Assembly (NCBI GenBank): GCA_017545535.1
Contig: JAFWMS010000032.1
Coordinates: forward strand, 1 to 64,000
Reading direction: 5' to 3'
Length of the DNA stretch: 64,000 nt
Origin: Clostridia bacterium
Lineage (GTDB): Bacteria > Bacillota > Clostridia > Christensenellales > CAG-138
This document shows positions 24,995 through 32,989 of the stretch, piece after piece. Under the pieces are notes generated by a model. It made no database searches, was not told the origin of the DNA, and saw only the letters and a list, made by a program, of their open reading frames with translations. The position numbers were made by a program, and so were the translations under genes. The first letter of the stretch is position 1; each line of letters starts with the position of its first letter.

Positions 24995-25765
24995 CTATTG
25001 CCCCGCTTCGGGCAGGCAGTGCATATGGGTTTGGCCCAGGACCCGGAAACCCTCCGCCCGGCCCTTCAGGGACCTAAGGCCAAAGTCCACGGACCGCAGC
25101 TTCAAATACAGGGACAGGCTTTTGAACGCTTCTGAATCCTGGGGAAACTGGGTCCTGTGGCAAAGGATGGCGTCCAGCTGCTGATGGAGCAGCCCATTGG
25201 TCCTTACGAACCGATTGGGCTTGGCCGTCATGTAGAAGGCCAAGGCCTGGACGGGCGCAGGCGCGGCGCCGTATTGGGCCATGACCTCCGGAAAGGGGGC
25301 AAAGAAGGCAAGGCGCTTAGCGGCCTCCCCCGCGTTCCGATGATCTATATGGCACTCGCTGGTCACGCCCGGGTCCGGAGCGAAGATAAGCTCCGGCTGC
25401 ACGTCGCCCACGATTTGGGCCATGGCTTTCACCAGGGTCTCGAAGTCGTAGAAGCCGCCGTCGCTGAAATCCAAAAACCGCACGTCCGTCACGCCCAACG
25501 CCTGGGCGGAGGCGCGGGCTTCCGCCTGCCGGAGCTTAGCCAGGGTCTCGGTCGTCGTGCCTTTAGGCGCATGCTCGAGACCGAAGCGTCCATCGGTGCA
25601 GACGAGGAAGGTGACCTGCTTCCCTGCGGCCGTAAGTTTAGCCGCCGTGGCTCCGGCGCCAATCTCGATGTCGTCCGGATGGGGCCCCACGAACAGATAC
25701 CGCTGGAAGCTTTCCACCTGGGGGACCGGGGCGGCGAAGCGCAAGACGAGGCGGGTCAGGCTCAT
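24995..25765 (-). CDS. PIG-L family zinc deacetylase
   Basis: This 256-aa predicted Zn-dependent N-deacetylase has the motif FVGPHPDDIEIGAGATAAKL, with the HPDD metal site, plus a second metal segment ECHIDHRNAGEAAKRL. Family members remove N-acetyl groups from GlcNAc-type conjugates, including MshB in mycothiol and BshB in bacillithiol synthesis, antibiotics and diacetylchitobiose. Its ATG overlaps the stop of the transporter gene by 4 bases. Neighbouring transporter, nitroreductase and CapK-like genes suggest action on a small imported or synthesised glycoconjugate (inference). Confidence 0.87.
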   Translation of the reverse strand: MSLTRLVLRFAAPVPQVESFQRYLFVGPHPDDIEIGAGATAAKLTAAGKQVTFLVCTDGRFGLEHAPKGTTTETLAKLRQAEARASAQALGVTDVRFLDFSDGGFYDFETLVKAMAQIVGDVQPELIFAPDPGVTSECHIDHRNAGEAAKRLAFFAPFPEVMAQYGAAPAPVQALAFYMTAKPNRFVRTNGLLHQQLDAILCHRTQFPQDSEAFKSLSLYLKLRSVDFGLRSLKGRAEGFRVLGQTHMHCLPEAGQ

Positions 25766-27267
25766 GCCTTCTTCCCTTCGCGGCGGACCTTCAGCTCGGC
25801 ACAGATCCGGTCGAACTCCGGCTCGTCCAGCTTGTAGTGCTTCATGTAGAGCAAGTAGGTGGTCACCAGCAGCACCAGAGGCAGCACGATCATCACCAGT
25901 AGCAGGCCCATGGACTGGCCGTGGGTCACGCCCTGCAGCAGTTCATGGATTTGAGAAAGCTTCTCCGCCTCGGTGATGTGTCCGGCGGCGGTGGCGTTCT
26001 CCAAAGAGGAGATCTGGTTGGTGTATTTGGTGACGCCGGTGAGCATATAGGTGGTGGAGGCGATGACTACGGTCAGGGCGGAAGCGAGCTTGGTGAGGAA
26101 GGGCCGCATGGAAGTGATGATGCCCTCGTCCCGGGTGCCGTGGATGTACTCGTTATACTCCACCGTATTGATAACGGAGATCATGAGGATGAGATAGTAG
26201 CCGTACTGGCCGAAGTTGGCCAGCATGTAGCCGATGGTGATGAGCAGGAACTTCAGATCCATGCCCAGCACTTTCATGGCGCCTGCATGCATGAGGACAC
26301 CGGGCATCAGCATGATGGCGTAGCCTGCGAGGGCCACCCGAAGGAGGATCTTCATGAGCTTCTTGCGGGGGACCTTTCGGGAGATGGCGGGATAGAAGAT
26401 CATCAAGAGGGCCGTGACGGACATGCCGATGGTGGTGAAGAGGCTGTAGAGCCCGCCCTCGTAGCCGAACTCGAAATAGATATAGGTGGAGCCCACGCCG
26501 GAAAGGATGATGGCGTTGCTGATCTCGTGAATGAGGAAGATGAGGGCGATCCACAGAAGCTGATCGTTCCCGGTGATGGTGGTCCAGATCTTTTTGAAGC
26601 TGACGGGAGGCACGGGTTCGTCGTTGTAGGACCGATCCTCATGAACGCCGAAGAGGACGAAGCACAGGAAGGCCGGACACAGGATGGCGATGGCCAGGGC
26701 GATCCGCCCGTAGGCCACGGTGGTGCTGCCGCCGATGGCGTTGGCGCCGGTGGTCAGCATGGGGATGAGAATCCCCGCCGTGGTGCCGCCGATGCCCGCA
26801 AAGAGGGTGGCACGGGCAGTGAAGGTGTTGCGGGCGTCACCGTCGGCGCTGAGGGAGGGGATCATGCCCCAGTAGGAGATGTCGCCCATGGTGTAGGTGA
26901 TGCTGAAAAGGAAGTAGATGAGGCCGAAGAACCACACAAAGGACCAGCCCTGGAGCTTTACGTTGAAGGCGGCGTAGATGACCAGGGAGGTGGAGATCAT
27001 GCCCGCGAAGATCCAGGGTTTGAACTTGCCGTGCTTGGTGCGGGTGCGCTCGATGATGTTGCCCATGATGGGATCGTTCAGGGCGTCGAAGAGCCTGGCG
27101 CCCACCATGATGGCCGTGATGGCGGAAAGCTGTCCGGCGGTGAGCTCCCGGGTGAAGAGCACGAAGGTCAGCAGAAAGTTGTTGACCAGGTTATAAACCA
27201 TGTCCCGCCCCACGGTGCCCAGGGGGAACATGATCAGATTTTGCTTGTTGCGCTTGGTTTCGTCCAT
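25762..27267 (-). CDS. GPH-family (MelB-like) sugar:cation symporter
   Basis: This 501-aa membrane transporter has 12 predicted helices. The N-terminus MFPLGTVGRDMVYNLVNNFLLTFVLF, the loop ARLFDALNDPIMGNIIERTRTKHGKFKPWI and TYTMGDISYWGMIPSLSAD are classic for the glycoside-pentoside-hexuronide family. It would take up a glycoside with Na+ or H+. The ATG at 27267 is chosen because TAGGAGC precedes it and the family N-terminus starts there. It is the first gene of the operon and overlaps the PIG-L gene by 4 bases. Confidence 0.88.
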   Translation of the reverse strand: MDETKRNKQNLIMFPLGTVGRDMVYNLVNNFLLTFVLFTRELTAGQLSAITAIMVGARLFDALNDPIMGNIIERTRTKHGKFKPWIFAGMISTSLVIYAAFNVKLQGWSFVWFFGLIYFLFSITYTMGDISYWGMIPSLSADGDARNTFTARATLFAGIGGTTAGILIPMLTTGANAIGGSTTVAYGRIALAIAILCPAFLCFVLFGVHEDRSYNDEPVPPVSFKKIWTTITGNDQLLWIALIFLIHEISNAIILSGVGSTYIYFEFGYEGGLYSLFTTIGMSVTALLMIFYPAISRKVPRKKLMKILLRVALAGYAIMLMPGVLMHAGAMKVLGMDLKFLLITIGYMLANFGQYGYYLILMISVINTVEYNEYIHGTRDEGIITSMRPFLTKLASALTVVIASTTYMLTGVTKYTNQISSLENATAAGHITEAEKLSQIHELLQGVTHGQSMGLLLVMIVLPLVLLVTTYLLYMKHYKLDEPEFDRICAELKVRREGKKA

Positions 27268-27298
27268 ATGGCAGTTGCTCCTATCTTTGAATAGGTAA

Positions 27299-27327
27299 AC
27301 TGTACCATCATCCAGGAGAAAACGCAA
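27299..27327 (-). promoter_or_regulatory. Promoter of the GPH/PIG-L/nitroreductase/CapK/YczE operon
   Basis: On the minus strand, TTGCGT, a 17-bp spacer ending TGG, and TACAGT. The leader contains a small CCTAT...ATAGG dyad before the ribosome site. Confidence 0.5.
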
Positions 27328-27359
27328 GCCGTTGCGAAAAATGGGAGAAAAGAATCGTC

Positions 27360-27965
27360 CTATCGCGCCTCGGCCACCACTGATTCGTTCAAACTATGGA
27401 TCATCTCATGAAAATCCGTGTCCGGGGAGAGCCACTCCTCCGCCCGGCTAAAGGGCACGATCACCGGCATCCGGGGATGGAGGCTGCGCAGCTCCCCCGA
27501 CGCCTCCTGTGTCAGGATGGTGAAGCAGGGCAGCTGACGCTCGTCGGAGGTGCGGATGTACAAGCCTGCCAGGTACAGCGGTTCCCCGTTGGCCGCCGAA
27601 AAGGCGTACCGCTGCTTTTTGTTCCCCTCCAGCTTCTTCCACTCGTAATAGCAAGAGGCGGGGATGAGGCAGCGGCGGTCGTTCACGCTGCCCGCGAACA
27701 TATCCTTTTCCGGGGCGGTCTCCATCCGGGTGTTGAACACCAGCATCCCCCGGGTGGGGTGGATGAACCCCCACCGCATGGGAAAGGCGTCCATCCGGCG
27801 GTTCAACGCCGAAGGGGCGATCACCAGCGCCACGTCCGTGGGGCATACCTCACCGGCAGTCTTCAGCTTCACGTCCAGCTTTTGGGCGATGCGGGCCGCC
27901 TGCTGCACCTGCTCGACGAGGCGCTCGTCCTGCAGCTCCTCCTCTAAAAAGTACCGTCCGCACAT
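27360..27965 (-). CDS. SRAP-domain protein (YedK/HMCES family)
   Basis: This 201-aa SOS-response-associated protein forms a thiazolidine crosslink with abasic sites in single-stranded DNA and shields them from error-prone repair. The catalytic Cys2 follows the initiator Met (MCGRYFLEEE). NTRMET, the SCYYEWKK glutamate and the LHPRMPVIV histidine are the other conserved elements. Length is normal. It is a single gene between the GPH operon and a small membrane protein. No LexA-type operator was identified. Confidence 0.9.
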   Translation of the reverse strand: MCGRYFLEEELQDERLVEQVQQAARIAQKLDVKLKTAGEVCPTDVALVIAPSALNRRMDAFPMRWGFIHPTRGMLVFNTRMETAPEKDMFAGSVNDRRCLIPASCYYEWKKLEGNKKQRYAFSAANGEPLYLAGLYIRTSDERQLPCFTILTQEASGELRSLHPRMPVIVPFSRAEEWLSPDTDFHEMIHSLNESVVAEAR

Positions 27966-27977
27966 AGCGCCCCTGCT

Positions 27978-28286
27978 TCACGCACCGTTGGGAAAGGCGA
28001 TGACCGTCACCTTCAAGGATACGTCAGCATCCGGCATGACGAACTGAAACTCGCCGGGACGAAGGAAGGTCCCCTCCACGCCGTTCACATACAGCTCCCC
28101 GTCGGAGATCACCGATGTGTACACCGTGACGGTATCTCCTGGCTTGGCGAACTTGGGACACTTGCTCACGAACCTTTCCCCGGAGATTACGGTGATACGG
28201 CGATAGCTGCCGAGCAGAAGGATGGTGCATACCGTCAGGACCACCAACAGCAGTGCGATGCAAAGGATCAGTTTTTTTCGATTCAT
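27978..28286 (-). CDS. Small membrane-anchored protein with one InlB-repeat-like module
   Basis: This 102-aa protein has an N-terminal membrane helix (KKLILCIALLLVVLTVCTILLLG) and an extracytoplasmic beta-rich domain. GDTVTVYTSVISDGELYVNG followed by FQFVMPDADVSLKVTV resembles a single divergent InlB B-repeat, which in larger surface proteins ends FTMPDADVTV. The start at 28286 is set by GGAAAGGAG. It lacks a lipobox and an LPxTG motif. It sits 12 bases before the SRAP gene on the same strand and 54 bases after the GH3 lipoprotein. Function is unknown. Confidence 0.65.
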   Translation of the reverse strand: MNRKKLILCIALLLVVLTVCTILLLGSYRRITVISGERFVSKCPKFAKPGDTVTVYTSVISDGELYVNGVEGTFLRPGEFQFVMPDADVSLKVTVIAFPNGA

Positions 28287-28340
28287 AGGCTTTTCTCCTT
28301 TCCTCAGCTGTTGCAATCATACCCCAGGGCACCCCTTTCG

Positions 28341-29648
28341 TCAATGGGGGACCTCCGGCGTCCAGTCCGTTACCTCCATCTTCGCCCTCAGGACGCGGAC
28401 CACGCTTTCGTCCAGCCGTTCCTGAGGGATGGTGCCGTTGGCCACCGCCGCGGTGAGCCCCTTCAAAATGGACCGCTGATAGCTGTGGTTGGCACCGCAG
28501 AGGATCATGTCGCCCCCCGCCAAAATGAACCGGACCGCCGCCTCTTCCAAGGAGCTTCGGGAGCGAAGGCCGTTCATGCGAAAGTCATCAGCCATGACCA
28601 GGCCCGTAAAGCCCATCTCTTCCCGGAGGATGCCGTCGATGATGATCCCGCTTTGAGAGGCAATAAAGTCCGGGTCGATCTCGGGATAGAGGATGTGGGC
28701 AACCATGACCCCGTCCACCCCCGCCGCCACGGCCCGCTCAAAGGGCACCAGCTCATAGGCCGCCAGCTCCTCCTGGGTCTTCTTCACCACCGGGGTGGTG
28801 TTGTGAGAGTCGGCGTTGGTGGCCCCATGGCCGGGAAAATGCTTGGCGATGGACAGGCATCCACCGGCCTGCAAGCCCTCGATACAGGCGCAGCCGATGC
28901 GAGCGGCCACTTCCTCGTCGCTGCTGAGGATCCTATCCCCCAGGAAGGTGCGGGAAGGGCTCTTGGCCACGTCCAGCACCGGCGCCAGATCCGTGTTGAT
29001 GCCCACGTCCGCCATGGCCGTGGCGATGCGCTCGAATTGAATCCGGGCCGCCTCCGGATCGCCGTTGATCCCCAGGATGTTGGCGGATTGGGTCTTGGTC
29101 CGCCAGCGAAAGCGAGTCACGCTCCCCCCCTCCACGTCCGTGCTGATGAGCAGGGGGATATCCGTCGCGTTATGGGCACGGATATCTTCCGTCAGCTTGG
29201 CGCAGCGATCAAACCCCCCGTCCTTATCGTACCGGGAGATGTTGGGACCGTAGAGGATCACGTTGCCGATGGCGTAGTCCGCCATGATCCGGGCGAACTC
29301 ATCGGACATGGCATTGGTGCCGGAGAAGCCGAACATGACCAACTGGCCGATCTTCTCCGCATCCGTCATGGCCGCCACGTACTGCCGGAGCTTCACCTCC
29401 ACAGGCACGGGCGTAGGTTCCGGCGTAGGCGTGGGTGTGGGGGTCGGCGTGGGCACCGGCGTGGGCGCTTCCGTGGGCTCCGGGGTGAACAGGGGCGCAG
29501 CGGTCGCCTGCGGGGCGTCTGTATTGCCCGCGGTGGGACCGGATGCGGAGGTCTCTGCCGGGATATACGCGATTGGGCCGCCCGTCTCCTTCCCGCCGCA
29601 GCCGACGAGCAGGAACAACAGGCAGAGCAGGATGCACAATTTCTTCAT
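28341..29648 (-). CDS. GH3 beta-N-acetylhexosaminidase lipoprotein (NagZ-like)
   Basis: This 435-aa lipoprotein probably removes GlcNAc from cell-wall muropeptides outside the membrane. The signal is KKLCILLCLLFLLVGC, with lipobox LVGC. A Pro/Thr-rich repeat (PTPTPTPTPEPTP) tethers the TIM-barrel domain. Catalytic features are DVEGGSVTRF, the loop KHFPGHGATNADSH, which holds the Asp-His dyad, and the nucleophile Asp in LVMADDFRMNGL. The start at 29648 is the only one giving a signal peptide. It has no ribosome site and sits right behind a -10 box. The longer frame upstream is not credible. Confidence 0.88.
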   Translation of the reverse strand: MKKLCILLCLLFLLVGCGGKETGGPIAYIPAETSASGPTAGNTDAPQATAAPLFTPEPTEAPTPVPTPTPTPTPTPEPTPVPVEVKLRQYVAAMTDAEKIGQLVMFGFSGTNAMSDEFARIMADYAIGNVILYGPNISRYDKDGGFDRCAKLTEDIRAHNATDIPLLISTDVEGGSVTRFRWRTKTQSANILGINGDPEAARIQFERIATAMADVGINTDLAPVLDVAKSPSRTFLGDRILSSDEEVAARIGCACIEGLQAGGCLSIAKHFPGHGATNADSHNTTPVVKKTQEELAAYELVPFERAVAAGVDGVMVAHILYPEIDPDFIASQSGIIIDGILREEMGFTGLVMADDFRMNGLRSRSSLEEAAVRFILAGGDMILCGANHSYQRSILKGLTAAVANGTIPQERLDESVVRVLRAKMEVTDWTPEVPH

Positions 29649-29654
29649 GATAGT

Positions 29655-29683
29655 ATTATACCACATTCTCCGCCCTTTGGCCA
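29655..29683 (-). promoter_or_regulatory. Promoter directly abutting the GH3 lipoprotein start codon
   Basis: On the minus strand, TGGCCA, 17 bp and an extended -10 TGGTATAAT. The -10 ends at 29655 and the ATG begins at 29648, exactly where +1 is expected. The transcript would be leaderless. Confidence 0.6.
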
Positions 29684-29713
29684 CCGGAAAAAACGCCCAT
29701 CCCAAAGGCATTA

Positions 29714-29742
29714 TTGACGGGACGAAAAAAGAATGGTATCCT
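29714..29742 (+). promoter_or_regulatory. Promoter of the nucleoside phosphorylase gene
   Basis: TTGACG, 17 bp and TATCCT, about 34 bases before the start codon. Confidence 0.55.
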
Positions 29743-29775
29743 CTTTGAAAAAATAAGCTGAAAGGAGGGTCCCCC

Positions 29776-30573
29776 ATGAAGCCGCGATTGAAGGAAGCGC
29801 TGAAGAACATGCAGCGGCACAACGCCGGGGTCATGAGCCGGGAATGCTTCGGCTTTGAGCCGGGTGAGGTCTATGACGCGCTGGTGGTAGCTCCCGGCTG
29901 GAAACCGGACAAGACCATTTTGGACCCCTCCTTCACCGTGACCCAGCTGACCCAGCACGCCTATTTCTCCGGCTTCCTGGTGGAGAAGGAGGGCGTGAAG
30001 ATCGCCTGGGCCCAAACCGCCTCCGGGGCCTGCAACGTGCTGGACCACGTCCTCGTCTGCGCCGAGCTGCAGTTCAAAAAGTTTCTCTTTGCCGGAGCCG
30101 TGGGCGGCCTGGTGCCCGGCTTTCCCGTGGGCACGATCTCCACGCCCGCGGTGTGCTATGAGGGCAGCTATGCTGGGGCCTATTTCAAGGAAAAGCTGCC
30201 CGCCTTTACCCCCTTCTCCCCCGTCTATCCCCCGGACCAAGCTTATGTGGACCGGGTCGTCGATCTTGGGCGGCGGTTGGGACACGAGATCAAACGGGCC
30301 AAGGTCTTTTGCACGGACTCCATCGCCCTGGAGTATTCGCACCTGGACGAGATACGGTCCACCGGCGCGGAGCTGATCGAGATGGAGACGGCCCTCTTCT
30401 ACCAGCTGGCGGACCTGTTCGAGGTGCCAGCCGTGGCGCTGCTGGCGGTGTCGGACAACTCCGCCACCGGTTCCCCCCTGCTGGGTCGGGAGGAGCCCAA
30501 CATGGACTACCGCCGAGCCCGAGGTTGGGCCATCCCGGACCTCATCTATCACATCGCGAAGGGAGACGAATGA
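29776..30573 (+). CDS. Nucleoside phosphorylase family protein
   Basis: This 265-aa cytosolic protein has the PNP/UDP-phosphorylase fold. VVAPGWKPD, FLFAGAVGGLVPGFPVGTIS, the CTDSIALEYSHLDEI region and the purine/ribose motif ELIEMETALFYQLADLFEVPAVALLAVSDN support the family. These enzymes split nucleosides with phosphate or hydrolyse MTA/SAH. It diverges from the usual subfamilies, so the substrate is uncertain. The ribosome site is AAAGGAGGGTCCCCC. A GNAT gene follows one base after its stop and is probably cotranscribed. Confidence 0.75.
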   Translation: MKPRLKEALKNMQRHNAGVMSRECFGFEPGEVYDALVVAPGWKPDKTILDPSFTVTQLTQHAYFSGFLVEKEGVKIAWAQTASGACNVLDHVLVCAELQFKKFLFAGAVGGLVPGFPVGTISTPAVCYEGSYAGAYFKEKLPAFTPFSPVYPPDQAYVDRVVDLGRRLGHEIKRAKVFCTDSIALEYSHLDEIRSTGAELIEMETALFYQLADLFEVPAVALLAVSDNSATGSPLLGREEPNMDYRRARGWAIPDLIYHIAKGDE

Positions 30574-30574
30574 T

Positions 30575-31093
30575 ATGCTGCTGATGGAACCTGATATGGC
30601 GTATGCAAAAGAAATCGCCGCCTACCGGCAGGAGTTTTTGGACGCCGGGGACTCCATGGACGGCACCGGGGGATTGCGTCGATGCCCAACCGTTCAGGAA
30701 TGGGTCGAAAAATCCCTGCTGTACAAGGAAGCGCAGAACACGCCGGAAAACCTGGTCCCGGCCACCCAGTTTATCTACGTGCGAGAGGCGGACCAAAAGG
30801 TGGTGGGCATGCTGCAGATCCGCCACCGGTTCAACGCCTATCTGGAAAAGTACGCGGGCCACATCGGCTACAGCGTCCGGCCCTCCGAGCGGCGCAAGGG
30901 CTACGCCACGGCCATGCTTCGGGACGCTTTGCCCCACTGCCGGGAGCTGGGCATCCGGGACGTGCTCATCAGCTGCCTGGTGGGCAACGAGGGCAGCCGC
31001 CGGACCATCCTCCGTAACGGCGGTGTCTACGAAAGCACCGTCCACGAGCCGGAGCTGGATCGGGATCTGGAGCGATACTGGATACACCTGTAA
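30575..31093 (+). CDS. GNAT family N-acetyltransferase
   Basis: This 172-aa acetyl-CoA-dependent acetyltransferase shows the acetyl-CoA pyrophosphate motif SVRPSERRKGYATAML (R-x-x-G-x-A). It is preceded by the beta-strand VVGMLQIRHRFNAYLEKYAGHIGY and followed by LISCLVGNEGSRRTILRNGG, as in the clostridial MarR-independent GNAT group. The substrate is unknown. It begins one base after the phosphorylase stop and ends at a strong terminator. Confidence 0.82.
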   Translation: MLLMEPDMAYAKEIAAYRQEFLDAGDSMDGTGGLRRCPTVQEWVEKSLLYKEAQNTPENLVPATQFIYVREADQKVVGMLQIRHRFNAYLEKYAGHIGYSVRPSERRKGYATAMLRDALPHCRELGIRDVLISCLVGNEGSRRTILRNGGVYESTVHEPELDRDLERYWIHL

Positions 31094-31102
31094 TGCAAAT
31101 CA

Positions 31103-31135
31103 TTGAAAAAGGACGGCTCAGCCGTCCTTTTTCAA
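31103..31135. terminator. Bidirectional terminator between the GNAT gene and SRP RNA
   Basis: TTGAAAAAGGACGGC pairs with GCCGTCCTTTTTCAA around TCA, with T-runs on both strands. It ends the phosphorylase/GNAT transcript and the leftward SRP RNA. Confidence 0.93.
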
Positions 31136-31137
31136 AT

Positions 31138-31403
31138 GCGTGCACCCCGTTCTCGACAGGTCGCTACCGTCTTACCGATTGCCGATGGCTCCTCGCAGGA
31201 GACCTCGCGGCACACGGAAGGTTCCGCTTAGTGCTGCTTCCGTCAGGATCTGACACGGTTCACAGGCTTCCGTTGCACGAGTCCCACGATTCAACGCTCC
31301 GTACGCGCGGCAGTCACCACAGCGACGAGCCTCAAACAGGGGATGAAACCCCGCTATAGCGGATTGCGGGTTCAGGGCACCGCTACCTCCCCGTCTGGCA
31401 CGC
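31138..31403 (-). ncRNA. ffs: Large bacterial SRP RNA
   Basis: Read leftward, this 266-nt RNA begins GCGTGCCAGACGGGGAGG, followed by TAGCGGTGCCCTG, and CCCGCAATCCGCTATAGC comes next. These match the Alu-domain end of clostridial large SRP RNA. The domain IV core reads GTCAGATCCTGACGGAAGC followed by AGCACTAAG, with the usual asymmetric loop and a UGAC tetraloop instead of GGAA. The 5' GCGTGC pairs with the 3' GCACGC. It binds Ffh for cotranslational targeting. A perfect promoter lies upstream and a terminator directly downstream. Protein frames here are spurious. Confidence 0.93.
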
Positions 31404-31410
31404 AAAAGGT

Positions 31411-31439
31411 ATTATACCCTGTCACTCTCGTTTTTTCAA
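31411..31439 (-). promoter_or_regulatory. SRP RNA promoter, overlapping the end of the QueG-like gene
   Basis: On the minus strand, TTGAAA, 17 bp and a consensus TATAAT, ending eight bases before the RNA. The whole -35 and part of the spacer lie inside the last codons of the QueG-like gene. Confidence 0.85.
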
Positions 31440-32348
31440 GTGGGAAATTACCCAATTCAGGGTATCTTTCAGGGGGCCCTCCGCCTCGGCCGCTTTCGCC
31501 TCCAAAAGAGGGAGCAAGTCGGTGCGCTTTTGGTTGGCTGCCAGCACCGCCGCCTGGGCCGTGAGCTTGCCGCCCTTCTTCATATTCTTGCCGATGATTT
31601 CAAGGGCCGGTTGGATATCCCCGGCGATCAGCTTTTTCAGATCGAACGCGGACCTTTCCCCTTCGGTCACGGGCCGGGGCCGGATGAAGTGGTTCAGGGG
31701 GCACACGTCCTGGCATACCTCGCAGCCCAGGAGGCAAGTCATCTTCTCCATGACCCAGGCGGGCATGGCGGACCCGTCCTCGTAGGCCCTGAGGCAGCGC
31801 CGCCATTCGTACCCTTCCGGGCCAATCGCGCCGCCGGGGCAGGCATTTTGGCACCGCTTGCAGTGGATGCAGGCCTCGAAGGAGGCGCGCTTGGGCGTAA
31901 AGACCAGCTCCTCCTCAGGCAGCGCCACCATCAACCCCTGGATCACGAAGCGGGTGCCCAGGCCGGGAATGAAGATGAGGTCACTCATGAGCCGGGCGCC
32001 GATGCCCCACTCCACCAGCAGGCTCTTCACCGGCACCGCCGCCCGCTCCGCCCGGACGCCCTCCTTTCCCAGCGCTTCCTTCAGGGCAACCATGGCGTGG
32101 TAGCTCTCGTTTGAGGCGGGATAGTAGCCGGAAACGCCTGCGTCAGAGACATAAGGCGCGTAGGGCCAAATGAGGAGCAACAGGCCGTTGGCCCAAGGCC
32201 AGGCGGCCGCCGGGTCTCCCTCGATCCAGTCCGCTTCCGGCGCAAACGCGCCGCTTGCTCGGCGGCGCGTCCACTCCTCATATCGGGGCACAGGCAGCAG
32301 ATATGCTGCGGCGAAGCCCGCTTGTTTTGCTGATTCCGATAGGTTCAT
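31422..32348 (-). CDS. QueG-like double [4Fe-4S] protein
   Basis: This 308-aa protein has two ferredoxin-type clusters, CIHCKRCQNACPGGAI and CLLGCEVCQDVCPLN, arranged as in epoxyqueuosine reductase. Upstream, VEWGIGARLMSDLIFIPGLGTRFVIQGLM matches the DUF1730 part of that family. It is shorter than classical QueG (about 380 aa) and lacks its full C-terminal HEAT region, so queuosine synthesis is only a suggestion. Its ATG overlaps the stop of ntpD by 4 bases, making it the last gene of the ATPase operon. Its 3' end contains the SRP RNA promoter. Confidence 0.72.
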   Translation of the reverse strand: MNLSESAKQAGFAAAYLLPVPRYEEWTRRRASGAFAPEADWIEGDPAAAWPWANGLLLLIWPYAPYVSDAGVSGYYPASNESYHAMVALKEALGKEGVRAERAAVPVKSLLVEWGIGARLMSDLIFIPGLGTRFVIQGLMVALPEEELVFTPKRASFEACIHCKRCQNACPGGAIGPEGYEWRRCLRAYEDGSAMPAWVMEKMTCLLGCEVCQDVCPLNHFIRPRPVTEGERSAFDLKKLIAGDIQPALEIIGKNMKKGGKLTAQAAVLAANQKRTDLLPLLEAKAAEAEGPLKDTLNWVISHLKKRE

Positions 32349-32977
32349 TGAGCCTGAGATTGGAGCATCTCCTTGGTCTTCATAAGCCGGGACAGGTTCC
32401 CCCGCTCGTTCTCGTCCAGCTTCATCTGGATGGTGTGGATGGCCTCGGTATACTGGGGGATCATCACATACTCCAGGGCGTTCACCCGGCGGCGGGTCTT
32501 TTCGATCTCGTCGGCCAGGCGGGCCGTGCTCTTCTCCACCTCGGCAAGCTCCAGCATCAGGGGCAGGGCCTCGGCGATGGCCTGGACCGCGCCGTCGAGA
32601 TCCGCGCTGGTGGAAGAGAAACCGTAGGGGTACACGATCTCCTCGGAGGTGCTCATAGAGAGCTGGGGCACGGGGATGGACAGGATGTTCTGCTTCCCAG
32701 CCTCCACCTCGATGCCCCGGGCAGGATAGAGGAGAGCTTCCTCGATCTCGTTGTTGCTCATGGTGGCCTTGGCCAGGACGAAGTTCTGCATGGCCACGGC
32801 CATCTTCGCCTCGGTCTGCTCCCTGAGCTCCTTGTTCTTCCGGGCCAGCACGATGAAGCGGCGGACCAGCTCGTCCCGCTTGTCCTTCATCATCTTATGG
32901 CCCCGCACCGCTGTCTTCAGCCGCTTCTTCAGGTTGGACAGCTCCATGCGGGTGGGTTTATATTGAATAGCCGCCAT
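32345..32977 (-). CDS. ntpD: V/A-type ATPase subunit D
   Basis: This 210-aa central-shaft subunit is a long antiparallel coiled coil. The N-terminus YKPTRMELSNLKKRLKTAVRGHKMMKDKRDELVRRF and the C-terminus TRRRVNALEYVMIPQYTEAIHTIQMKLDENER are family signatures. It rotates inside the A3B3 head and, with F, couples catalysis to the membrane ring. It follows ntpB by 12 bases. Its stop overlaps the QueG-like start. Confidence 0.95.
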   Translation of the reverse strand: MAAIQYKPTRMELSNLKKRLKTAVRGHKMMKDKRDELVRRFIVLARKNKELREQTEAKMAVAMQNFVLAKATMSNNEIEEALLYPARGIEVEAGKQNILSIPVPQLSMSTSEEIVYPYGFSSTSADLDGAVQAIAEALPLMLELAEVEKSTARLADEIEKTRRRVNALEYVMIPQYTEAIHTIQMKLDENERGNLSRLMKTKEMLQSQAQ

Positions 32978-32989
32978 AGGCGTCCTCCC

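Noticed and set aside
25921..27294. 457-codon plus-strand frame opposite the GPH transporter
   Set aside because: Gly/Asp/His-rich shadow; hydrophobic helices are on the other strand.
31172..31564. Short protein frames over the SRP RNA
   Set aside because: The RNA has its own promoter, terminator and diagnostic core; the frames lack ribosome sites.
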